Below are positions 1 to 5,329 of a stretch of DNA of 12,029 nucleotides, piece by piece (within the stretch, counting starts at the first letter, position 1; each line of letters begins with the position of its first letter). Origin of the DNA: CAZBBB01 sp964490005 (GTDB lineage: Bacteria > Planctomycetota > B15-G4); the NCBI GenBank assembly GCA_964490005.1, contig CAZBBB010000098.1, positions 1 to 12,029 on the forward strand, written 5' to 3'. The notes below the pieces were generated by a model that worked only from the letters and a program-made list of their open reading frames with translations, made no database searches and was not told the DNA's origin. The position numbers and the translations under genes are program-made.

Positions 1-219
1 CGCAAAGCGCAGCGCGTCGGGCGGCGCGCCGAGCCGGGCGGCGAGCCGCTCGCGCAGCCGGCCGCGCGCGACCTGGGCGCGCTCCCGCTCGCGCTGCGAG
101 TGCAGTCGCGCCACGCGGGCCCGTTCGTCGGGGGCCAGCCAGCGGGCCAGGCGCTCGCGCTCGTCCGGCGCGACGTCGAGCGGAAAGGTCAGCACGTCGA
201 TCGCGATCGGTCGGGACAT
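1..219 (-). CDS. 4'-phosphopantetheinyl transferase (Sfp-type), N-terminal part
   Basis: The first 73 codons of a minus-strand gene whose remainder lies left of the window. The visible part has the N-terminal layout of Sfp/Gsp/HetI-type phosphopantetheinyl transferases: an early hydrophobic strand, then WLAPDERAR at 27-35, then an arginine-rich helix with RGRLRERLAARLG at about 53-65 followed by PDALRFA, which aligns with the family pattern 'R-x-x-LR-x-x-L-x-x-x-LG-x-x-P-x-x-L-x-F'. Such enzymes move the phosphopantetheine arm of CoA onto a serine of acyl or peptidyl carrier proteins. The Mg-binding and catalytic motifs (GxD and WxxKE) are beyond the edge and cannot be checked. The start is the ATG read from 219; no good Shine-Dalgarno sequence precedes it. 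It is divergent from the MmcQ-type gene. The family call rests on pattern resemblance over a short stretch. Confidence 0.68.
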   Translation of the reverse strand, partial: MSRPIAIDVLTFPLDVAPDERERLARWLAPDERARVARLHSQRERERAQVARGRLRERLAARLGAPPDALRFA

Positions 220-331
220 CGGCGGGGAGGCACTGTACCGCCGGGCTGCCGGCCCCCGCGCCCGGGGCGCGCATGGGATACTCGGCGTCCGCGCCGGGCC
301 ACCTTCCGCGCGCCGCGCCCCGGAGTGTCCG
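220..331. promoter_or_regulatory. Divergent intergenic region between the PPTase and MmcQ-like genes
   Basis: A 112-base gap between divergent genes, so it should carry promoters for both. On the plus strand GATACT (277-282, 4 of 6 matches to TATAAT) lies about 50 bases before the MmcQ-like start; on the minus strand TACAGT (complement of 232-237, 4 of 6) lies close to the PPTase start. No convincing -35 boxes are seen. The GGAG at 322-325, six bases before the ATG at 332, is a good ribosome binding site and fixes that start. Confidence 0.25.
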
Positions 332-673
332 ATGCTGAGTCCCGACGAATTCCGCGCGCTGGCGCTCGCGCTGCCCGAGGTCGTCGAGGGCGAGCACCAG
401 GCGCATCCCGACTTCCGCGTGGGCGGCAGGATCTTCGCGACGCTCGGCCCCGACGGCACGTGGGGCATGGTCAAGCTCTCGCCCGAGGGTCAGGCGGCCG
501 TCGTGCTCGCCGACCCCGGCACCTTCCAGCCCTTCCCCGGCGCGTGGGGCAAGGCGGGCTGCACCAAGGTCGTGCTCGCGCGCGCGCGCAAGACCGCCGC
601 GCGCAACGCGCTGGCCGCCGCCTGGCGCTTCACCGCGCCGCGCGCGCTGCTCGAGAAGCACGGTGCCGACTGA
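332..673 (+). CDS. MmcQ/YjbR family protein
   Basis: A 113-residue protein of the MmcQ/YjbR family (CyaY-like, DNA-binding-type fold), whose usual length is about 110-120 residues. The typical order is present: N-terminal helix with LALPEVVEG (12-20), a HPDFRVGGRIFATLG strand pair (25-39), a KLSPEGQ turn (48-54) equivalent to the family's 'K-x-x-P-E', and a conserved GAWGKAGCTKVVL segment (70-82) before the C-terminal helix. Members of this family are often encoded singly or near transcription factors, and their molecular role is unsettled; DNA binding has been suggested from structure. A GGAG at 322-325 supports the ATG start. The stop overlaps the start of the following small membrane protein gene by 11 bases, suggesting the two are co-translated. 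Confidence 0.86.
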   Translation: MLSPDEFRALALALPEVVEGEHQAHPDFRVGGRIFATLGPDGTWGMVKLSPEGQAAVVLADPGTFQPFPGAWGKAGCTKVVLARARKTAARNALAAAWRFTAPRALLEKHGAD

Positions 674-959
674 ACCCCCGCGCGCGGGCCGCCTGGCCGT
701 GCTGAACGCCTTCGTCCTGCGTCACATCCGCGCGATCGAACTCATCGGCGTGGTCATGCGGATCTTCAGCTTCAGCCTGGTGAGCTGGCTGGGGCCCGAC
801 AGCCCCTTCATGTTCGTGTGGATCTTCAACACGACCGACGCGCTGCTGCTCACCTGGTGCGCGGTGCTGCGCCGCGACCCGGCCTACACGCTGCTCAACG
901 GCTTCTGGATCGCGATCGGCGTGCTCGGCATCCTGCGCGCCGGGTCCTTCGTGCACTGA
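663..959 (+). CDS. Small three-helix membrane protein, function unknown
   Basis: A 98-residue protein starting at GTG 663, inside the end of the MmcQ-like gene, with GAGAAG (653-658) as a possible ribosome binding site. An in-frame GTG at 699 is an alternative start and would drop the poorly hydrophobic first 12 residues. Three hydrophobic segments are predicted at about 24-43, 47-69 and 75-92. Between the first two is a GPDSPF loop, and in the second an FVWIFNTTDALLLTW segment containing an Asn-Thr-Thr-Asp cluster inside the membrane. I do not recognise a named family; the length and layout resemble small uncharacterised inner-membrane proteins. Third-position GC and the interrupted hydrophobic pattern argue that it is a real gene. 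Its last codons and stop (GTG CAC TGA) are part of the 11-bp repeat that follows. Confidence 0.74.
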   Translation: MPTEPPRAGRLAVLNAFVLRHIRAIELIGVVMRIFSFSLVSWLGPDSPFMFVWIFNTTDALLLTWCAVLRRDPAYTLLNGFWIAIGVLGILRAGSFVH

Positions 960-978
960 GCGTGCACCGAGCGTGCAC
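950..978. repeat. Three CGTGCAC motifs at exact 11-base spacing
   Basis: CGTGCAC occurs at 950-956, 961-967 and 972-978, each starting 11 bases after the last, with near-identical linkers (TGAG, CGAG). The core GTGCAC is a perfect palindrome. The first copy is the end of the small membrane protein gene, the third abuts the hairpin at 978-1002. It could be slippage duplication or a phased binding site; the sequence alone does not decide. Confidence 0.7.
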
Positions 979-1002
979 GGATGGCGCCGCGGGCGCCGTC
1001 CG
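978..1002. terminator. Strong hairpin between convergent genes
   Basis: An 11-base-pair stem (978-988 with 992-1002) closed by a three-base loop GCG, containing a single T-G wobble in the plus-strand RNA, which becomes an A-C mismatch in the minus-strand RNA. It sits in the 51-base gap between the convergent membrane protein and ferredoxin genes, the expected place for a terminator. No T-run follows on either side, so it is not a classical intrinsic terminator; in such GC-rich genomes U-poor hairpins are common. Confidence 0.52.
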
Positions 1003-1010
1003 CGACCGGC

Positions 1011-1241
1011 TCAGCCGTCGTCGCCGATGGCCTCGACCGGGCACTGCTCCTTGGCCTCGAGGCAGAGCTTGATCTCCTCGTCGGTCGTCGGCTGGGTGTG
1101 CACGAAGTCGTGGTCGCCGTCCGCGCTCTCCTTGAAGTGGGCGGGCGCGATGTCGGAGCAGAGGTGGCACAGGATGCACTGCTTGTCGACGTAGAACGGG
1201 CCCGGGACGTTGTCGGCGTACTTCTCAGCGACGGTGGCCAT
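1011..1241 (-). CDS. One-cluster [4Fe-4S] ferredoxin
   Basis: A 76-residue acidic ferredoxin. Cysteines at 22, 25 and 28 (CILCHLC) with Cys67 followed by Pro (QCPVEAIG, 66-73) form the ligand pattern C-x2-C-x2-C ... C-P of single-cluster ferredoxins; Cys25 makes a [4Fe-4S] rather than [3Fe-4S] cluster likely. Cys60 is extra. IAPAHF after the third Cys is typical of the group that serves cytochrome P450s and other oxidoreductases as soluble electron donors, but no partner is encoded here. Residues 10-36 align without gaps with the ferredoxin module of the nearby metallo-beta-lactamase-fold fusion (shared N11, G14, YVD 17-19, C22, I23, C25, C28, AP 32-33, F36). The start is ATG at 1241; the ribosome binding site is weak. 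It is last in the minus-strand series and has a promoter-like pair of its own at 1313-1341. Confidence 0.92.
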   Translation of the reverse strand: MATVAEKYADNVPGPFYVDKQCILCHLCSDIAPAHFKESADGDHDFVHTQPTTDEEIKLCLEAKEQCPVEAIGDDG

Positions 1242-1312
1242 GAGGCGATGATTCCGGCAGTGGGGGAGCCGGCCCTTGCAGGCGCCGCTCCGCGGGTCGA
1301 TGGGAACCGCAC

Positions 1313-1341
1313 ACTATAGGTCGGGCGGGCGCGAGGGTCCA
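1313..1341 (-). promoter_or_regulatory. Possible sigma-70-like promoter for the ferredoxin gene
   Basis: Read on the minus strand: TGGACC (complement of 1336-1341; 4 of 6 matches to TTGACA), a 17-base spacer, then TATAGT (complement of 1313-1318; 5 of 6 matches to TATAAT). It would start RNA near 1306, about 65 bases before the ferredoxin ATG. TATAGT lies right at the stop codon of the upstream 154-residue gene and is one of few AT-rich spots in the region. Confidence 0.38.
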
Positions 1342-1778
1342 GCTTGGGCGAGCCGCAGCCGCGTCGCGAGCAGGTGCACGCCCTCGGCGCGCAGCTCGCA
1401 GGCCAGCAGGCGCTCGCCGACGAGCGCGCGCGCCTCGTCGAGCGCGGCCGCCGCAAAGCCCGCCGAGAGGATCACCAGGGCGTCCTCTTCGAATTCGACG
1501 CGTTCGGCGCGCAGCGCGACGAGCAGCTTCCCGAGGAGCGCGAGGTCGGCTGAGGGCGCCTGCTCGCAGGGCAGCAGCGCCTCGTTGGGCAGCCAGGCGC
1601 CGCCGCCCGCGGCGTCGAAGACCACGCGCGCGTGATCGAGCCGCACCTCGACGACCAGCCCGCGCGCGTCGGCGAGCCCCAGTTCGGCGTTGCTGCGCGC
1701 GCGCCGGCAGCGCACCAGCGCGCCGGGGCTCAGGCCGGCGCGGTTGCGCGGCGTCTCGGTGCCCGGAAAGCGCGCCAT
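1314..1778 (-). CDS. Conserved-looking hypothetical protein, 154 aa
   Basis: A 154-residue soluble protein that I do not recognise. Residues about 15-68 alternate short hydrophobic strands with glycine turns (PGALVRCRRA, RGLVVEVRLDHARVVFD, GGGAWLPNEALL), which suggests a small SH3-like or KOW-like beta barrel. Residues about 75-154 are helix-strand-helix-strand (LALLGKLLVALRAER, ALVILSAGF, ALDEARALVGERLL, VHLLATRLRL), suggesting a separate alpha/beta domain. There is no signal peptide or membrane segment. The ATG start at 1778 has no clear Shine-Dalgarno sequence. It follows the ferredoxin-MBL gene by 54 bases on the same strand and precedes the ferredoxin gene, so it may be co-transcribed with them. 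Strand-typical third-position GC supports coding on this strand; opposite-strand frames there read as Arg/Ala-rich noise. Confidence 0.68.
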   Translation of the reverse strand: MARFPGTETPRNRAGLSPGALVRCRRARSNAELGLADARGLVVEVRLDHARVVFDAAGGGAWLPNEALLPCEQAPSADLALLGKLLVALRAERVEFEEDALVILSAGFAAAALDEARALVGERLLACELRAEGVHLLATRLRLAQAGPSRPPDL

Positions 1779-1832
1779 GGGCCGGCCAGACTAGCACGGT
1801 CGCCCGGCGCCCGGCCCCGCGGCCTCGCGCGC

Positions 1833-2702
1833 TCAGGCCGTCGCCATCCAGTCGAGGCACAGCTCGAACTGCTCGGCCAGCGCGTCGGGCGAAAAGTGCG
1901 CGCGCCGCCCGTGTCCGGGCAGCACCCAGTTGAAGCGCAGGCGCGCCAGGCGGCGCGTGCTCGCCACGACCTGCTTCCAGTCGTACCAGCAGGCGCCGCG
2001 GAACCCGTAGAGGTGCTGCAGGCGCGGGCTGAAGGCCAAATGGTCGCCGGTGAACAGGTGCCGCTCGTCGTGCAGCAGGCAGGCCGAGCCGGCCGTGTGG
2101 CCGGGCGTCGGGATGACGAGCAGGTCGTCGGCCAGCGCCACCGGGTCGGCGCCGCGCACGACGCGTTCGACGTCGCGCGTGTCGGGCGTGAGGTCGGCCT
2201 CGTGCAGCACGCGCTGGCAGCCGAACTCGGCCGCGAAGCGCGCGTGGTCGGCCACGTCGTCGCGATGCGTGAGGAACATCCAGGCCACGCCGCCCAGTTC
2301 GTGCAGCCGCCGCACGAGCGGGCCGGCGAAGCGCGGACTGTCGACGAGCACGTTGCCCTGCGGCCGCCGCAGCAGGTAGCTCGTCGCGCCGAAGCTGGCC
2401 TCGCTGTGGAAGCCGCAGTGGCTCACGACCTCGTCGATCGGGTCGGGGAAGGCGGCCGCGGCGGCGGCCAGCTCGGCGCGCGCCTCGGTGCCGATCGAGG
2501 TCGTCGGGCAGGCCAGCGCGGCCATGAGCGCGCGGCGCCGCGGCTCGTCCTGGACGGGCTGTCGGTGCACGCGGCTCTGGCTGCCGCGCCGGTCGAAGGT
2601 CTCGGGCGCCATCCAGCGGCAGGTGTCGCAGTCGATGCAGCTCGCATCGACGTACAGGTCGCCGGCGGCGTTCTCGGGCAGGGCGCGCGCGCGGTCGGCC
2701 AT
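1833..2702 (-). CDS. Ferredoxin-MBL-fold metallohydrolase fusion
   Basis: A 289-residue two-domain protein. Residues about 10-72 are a one-cluster ferredoxin module: C22, C25 and C28 (CIDCDTC), then C65-P66. Residues about 92-289 are a metallo-beta-lactamase fold. Metal-site motifs are THRDDVADH (145-153), TPGHTAG (199-205, H202), FTGDH (217-221, D220) and LPGHG (261-265, H264). In the usual HxHxDH motif the second His is replaced: H146, D152 and H153 remain, but position 148 is Asp. This H-x-D-D-x-x-D-H variant is, as far as I recall, shared by an MBL subfamily, so it is probably a lineage trait rather than damage. Substrate unknown; the fused cluster suggests a redox role or redox control, perhaps as in persulfide dioxygenase or flavodiiron-type MBLs. 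GAAGGG (2710-2715), seven bases upstream, supports the ATG at 2702. Confidence 0.92.
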   Translation of the reverse strand: MADRARALPENAAGDLYVDASCIDCDTCRWMAPETFDRRGSQSRVHRQPVQDEPRRRALMAALACPTTSIGTEARAELAAAAAAFPDPIDEVVSHCGFHSEASFGATSYLLRRPQGNVLVDSPRFAGPLVRRLHELGGVAWMFLTHRDDVADHARFAAEFGCQRVLHEADLTPDTRDVERVVRGADPVALADDLLVIPTPGHTAGSACLLHDERHLFTGDHLAFSPRLQHLYGFRGACWYDWKQVVASTRRLARLRFNWVLPGHGRRAHFSPDALAEQFELCLDWMATA

Positions 2703-2709
2703 CGGCGCG

Positions 2710-2715
2710 CCCTTC
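2710..2715 (-). promoter_or_regulatory. Ribosome binding site overlapping the upstream stop
   Basis: Read on the minus strand, TGAAGGG combines the TGA stop of the four-helix membrane protein gene (2716-2714) with a GAAGGG Shine-Dalgarno sequence seven bases before the ATG at 2702. This arrangement suggests translational coupling of the two genes. Confidence 0.7.
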
Positions 2716-3154
2716 AGTCGGCCAGCGGCTGCGCGTGCAGCACCAGCCGGCCGCCGATGATCAGCGCCAGCCCGATGGCCGGGTACAGGACGCCGACGAT
2801 CCAGGCCTTGACGACCGGGTCGTAGGGCGAGAGGCGCAGCGCGAGGCCGGCGCCGATCATGAGCGCGACGAGCACGATCATGAACGGCGAGAAGACCGAC
2901 CAGGCCGGCGCGCGCTCGCCGGCGCGCTCGATCGAGCCGGCGATGCGGCGCGCGCCCTTGCGCAGGGCCGTGAAGCCCTTGCCCACGCCCACGACGAAGG
3001 CCAGCCCCAGCGCGTAGTAGCGGTCGAGGCCCGAGAGCGCGACGATACCCTCCTCGGCGCGGAAGCCGGCGTAGGGCAGGCCGCGCCAGATGAGCAGCAG
3101 CCCGATGGCGACCCACAGGACGCAGACGAGCCAGCGGCGTTGCATGCGTGTCAT
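2714..3154 (-). CDS. Four-helix inner membrane protein, function unknown
   Basis: A 146-residue integral membrane protein with four hydrophobic segments at about 8-25, 47-62, 89-108 and 117-138, separated by a basic loop (LRKGARRIAG, 64-73) and ending in a short polar tail. I do not recognise the family. The ATG at 3154 is fixed by a strong Shine-Dalgarno (GGGAGGAG, complement of 3162-3169) seven bases upstream; an ATG three codons later is less well placed. The gene ends 11 bases before the ferredoxin-MBL start, with the stop inside that gene's ribosome binding site, so the two are almost certainly one operon and may form a membrane-linked redox unit (inference). It is 80 bases after the methyltransferase stop, with a possible -10 box in that gap. 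Confidence 0.82.
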   Translation of the reverse strand: MTRMQRRWLVCVLWVAIGLLLIWRGLPYAGFRAEEGIVALSGLDRYYALGLAFVVGVGKGFTALRKGARRIAGSIERAGERAPAWSVFSPFMIVLVALMIGAGLALRLSPYDPVVKAWIVGVLYPAIGLALIIGGRLVLHAQPLAD

Positions 3155-3161
3155 CGGTCGA

Positions 3162-3169
3162 CTCCTCCC
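3162..3169 (-). promoter_or_regulatory. Strong Shine-Dalgarno of the membrane protein gene
   Basis: GGGAGGAG on the minus strand, seven bases before the ATG at 3154. It decides this start over the in-frame ATG at 3145. Confidence 0.8.
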
Positions 3170-3188
3170 GGCGGCGGACGAGCGCGCG

Positions 3189-3194
3189 ATGATA
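3189..3194 (-). promoter_or_regulatory. Possible -10 box of the membrane protein-MBL operon
   Basis: TATCAT on the minus strand (5 of 6 matches to TATAAT), in the 80-base gap between the methyltransferase stop and the membrane protein start, about 35 bases before the ATG. No convincing -35 element is seen, so this is weak. If real, it separates the membrane protein-MBL operon from the methyltransferase gene. Confidence 0.28.
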
Positions 3195-3234
3195 GCCCGT
3201 CGGGGAAGCCCGGGCGAGCGCGGGGGCGCGGCGG

Positions 3235-3870
3235 TCAGGGCGCGTCGGCGAACAGGTGCACGGTGAATTCGAAAGGCGTGACGCCGGGCTTGACGCGGTA
3301 GGCGTGATCGAGCTGCACGAAGGGCGACAGGCTCTTGCAGAACGCGAAGACCTCGGCCGGATCGTGGTAGTGCAGGCCCTCGTCGCGCCAGTCGACGTGC
3401 GTCGAGAGCAGATTGAAGCTCGCGCCGCGACGGGCCGCGGCGAACATGCGCCCCACGACGGTCTGCAGCCGGTCCTGCGGGTCCGGCACCGCGTTGTTGA
3501 AGATGCCCGAGGCCAGGCACCAGTCGTGGCCGCCGGGCAGCGCGTCGCGCGTGACGTCGAGCAGGACGTACTCGATCTGCGCGCGTTCGTCGCGACAGCC
3601 GGCCTCGACGAACTCCTCGACGAAGTCGACGCCCGTGTAGCGGCCGCGGAAGCCGCGTTCGGCACAGAGCCAGCCGGCCAGGTCGCCGAGTCCGCAGCCG
3701 ACGTCGAGCACCGCGTCCTCGGGGCCGACGTGCGCGGCGAGGGCCTCGAAGCGTCGCACCTGCGTCTGCGTCGAGCTCCACTGCAGCGCGTGCGGGCTGC
3801 GGCCGTGGCGTCTCCACAGCGCGCGGTAATGGCTCCTGAGGTCTTGAATGACCATGCGCGCGGGTGCCAT
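3235..3870 (-). CDS. Class I SAM-dependent methyltransferase
   Basis: A 211-residue Rossmann-fold methyltransferase. Motif I is VLDVGCGLGDL (54-64), the acidic end of strand 2 is GVDF (80-83, D82), and SGIFNN (121-126) occupies the motif IV position. YVLLDV (101-106) precedes it. The N-terminus (about 10-45) is a helical cap rich in Arg, His and Trp, as in small-molecule methyltransferases of the Methyltransf_11/25/31 type. The substrate cannot be read from the sequence. Two starts are possible: ATG at 3870, with GGAGA unusually close (one base away), or ATG at 3855 with no ribosome binding site; I chose the longer. It is divergent from the flavoprotein gene, so it sits at the edge of the nonulosonate locus and might act on that sugar or belong to the redox genes on its other side. 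Confidence 0.85.
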   Translation of the reverse strand: MAPARMVIQDLRSHYRALWRRHGRSPHALQWSSTQTQVRRFEALAAHVGPEDAVLDVGCGLGDLAGWLCAERGFRGRYTGVDFVEEFVEAGCRDERAQIEYVLLDVTRDALPGGHDWCLASGIFNNAVPDPQDRLQTVVGRMFAAARRGASFNLLSTHVDWRDEGLHYHDPAEVFAFCKSLSPFVQLDHAYRVKPGVTPFEFTVHLFADAP

Positions 3871-3988
3871 TCTCCGAGGCCGGTGCCGGCGATTGTAGGC
3901 CGCGCCGCGCGTGCCGCGCCACACGACGGAGCGCGGCGCGCCGCCGCTCGCGTCGGCGCCGGATCTCGCCGTACGCCCGGGAGCAGCC
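3871..3988. promoter_or_regulatory. Divergent region between methyltransferase and flavoprotein genes
   Basis: A 118-base gap between divergent genes. On the minus strand TACAAT (complement of 3892-3897, 5 of 6 matches to TATAAT) would start RNA near 3885, giving a very short leader for the methyltransferase. No clear -35 is seen. On the plus strand GGGAG (3979-3983) five bases before the ATG at 3989 is the flavoprotein ribosome binding site; I see no clear promoter boxes for it. Confidence 0.3.
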
Positions 3989-5329
3989 ATGCCGCGCAGG
4001 TCGGTCGTCGTCGGCGGAGGCATCGCCGGCATCTACGCCGCGCTGCTGTCGCGCCGCGCCGGCGCCGAGGTCGTGCTCGTCGAAGCCGAGCCGCGCCTCG
4101 GCGGCCTGCTCAACAGCTGGACCAACGAGCACGGCGACTCCTTCGACTACGGCACGCACTTCATCGCGGGCACGGAAGACCCGGCGATCGACGCGACGAT
4201 CCTGCCGCGCGCCTGGACCGACGCCTGGCAGCGCTTCCCCAACGAGCGCGCCGGCAACGTCTTCGCCGGCCGGCTGGCGCCCGACTGCATCTTCGTCGAT
4301 GCGCGCGGACTGCCGCGCGAGAGCTACTGCCGGGCGATGACCGAGCTGCTCGAGGCGCCGGGCGCGACGGGGCGCGAGACCGATCTCGACGCGCAGTTGC
4401 GCGCCGAGTACGGCCCGACGCTGACCGACGAGCTGTACGCGCCGTCGCTGCGCAAGCTCTTCGGCGTGCCGCTCGCGCAGCTCGCGCCCGACGCGCACCT
4501 GCGCTTCGCGATGAAGCGCCTCGTGGCCTTCTCGCCGGAGACGGCCGCGCGCCTCAAGACCCTGCCCGAGTTCGATCGCCGGCTGGCCTTCCACCACTAC
4601 GCCACGGGCGCGGCGGCGCGGCCGCAGTACTACCCGCACGAGGGCGGGGCCGGCGTCTGGGTCGAACGGCTGGCGCAGGCGCTGCGGGAGCAGGGCGTCG
4701 AGCTGGCGCTCGGGCGGCGCGTGACGCGCCTCGCGGCCGAGGGGCGGCGCATCACGGGCGTGACGCTCGACGACGGCGCGGCGATCGACGCCGACGAGCT
4801 GCTGTGGACGACGCCGCTGCCGCCGCTGCTCCGGATGGCGGGGCTGCCGCTCGCGGGCGGGCCGCCGGCGCTGCGCCGCACGGTGGTGGTGAACCTCGTG
4901 CTCGACCGCCCGCCGCGGCCCGCCTGCCACTTCTTCTTCAACTACGACCCGGACTTCACGGCCTTCCGCGTGACGCTCTACTCGAACATGCAGCCGGAGC
5001 AGGCCGAGCGGACGGGCCGCCATCGCGTCACGATCGAGATCCTGTGCGACCCGGGCGACGCGCGCCTGGCCGAGTTCGTCGACGCGGCGCCCGGCGAACT
5101 GGCCGCGCTGGGCGTCTTCCCGGCGGGCACGGCGGTGCTGTGGAGTTCGGCCTTCGAGATCCCCAACGGCTTCCCGGTGCTGAGCCCGGCCTTCGCGGCC
5201 GCGCGCGGGCAGCTCATCGCGACGGCGCGCGCCGCCTATCAGAACCTCGTGCTGCTCGGCCGCACGAACACCGACGCGTGGTTCATGGTCGACGTGTTCC
5301 GCGACGTGCACGCGCGCTGCGCGCGCTAG
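3989..5329 (+). CDS. FAD-dependent oxidoreductase, UGM/protoporphyrinogen oxidase-like
   Basis: A 446-residue flavoprotein. The N-terminus carries the dinucleotide-binding fold: VVGGGIAGIYAA (7-18, GxGxxG at 9-14), acidic residue E32 ending strand 2 (VLVEAE), then PRLGGLLNSW (35-44) and FDYGTHFIAG (52-61), the second FAD contact seen in NAD_binding_8/amine oxidase-type enzymes. FDYGTHF resembles the corresponding segment of both protoporphyrinogen oxidase and UDP-galactopyranose mutase. The C-terminus LVLLGRTNTDAWFMVD fits the last FAD contact. The length is usual for the superfamily. Given the neighbours, a role in making or changing a sugar nucleotide or glycan is more likely than haem synthesis (inference). 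Its stop interlocks with that of pseI in a shared CTAG. GGGAG five bases upstream supports the ATG start. Confidence 0.88.
   Translation: MPRRSVVVGGGIAGIYAALLSRRAGAEVVLVEAEPRLGGLLNSWTNEHGDSFDYGTHFIAGTEDPAIDATILPRAWTDAWQRFPNERAGNVFAGRLAPDCIFVDARGLPRESYCRAMTELLEAPGATGRETDLDAQLRAEYGPTLTDELYAPSLRKLFGVPLAQLAPDAHLRFAMKRLVAFSPETAARLKTLPEFDRRLAFHHYATGAAARPQYYPHEGGAGVWVERLAQALREQGVELALGRRVTRLAAEGRRITGVTLDDGAAIDADELLWTTPLPPLLRMAGLPLAGGPPALRRTVVVNLVLDRPPRPACHFFFNYDPDFTAFRVTLYSNMQPEQAERTGRHRVTIEILCDPGDARLAEFVDAAPGELAALGVFPAGTAVLWSSAFEIPNGFPVLSPAFAAARGQLIATARAAYQNLVLLGRTNTDAWFMVDVFRDVHARCAR
5326..5329. other. Shared CTAG: interlocked stop codons of convergent genes
   Basis: The palindrome CTAG at 5326-5329 gives TAG (5327-5329) to the plus-strand flavoprotein gene and TAG (complement of 5326-5328) to the minus-strand pseI gene. 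There is no intergenic DNA and no room for a terminator, so the two transcripts must overlap in antisense. Confidence 0.95.

Noticed and set aside
1833..3665. Long N-terminal extension of the ferredoxin-MBL gene
   Set aside because: Residues before the ATG at 2702 overlap the membrane protein and methyltransferase genes out of frame and are Arg/Ala noise; a good ribosome binding site precedes 2702.
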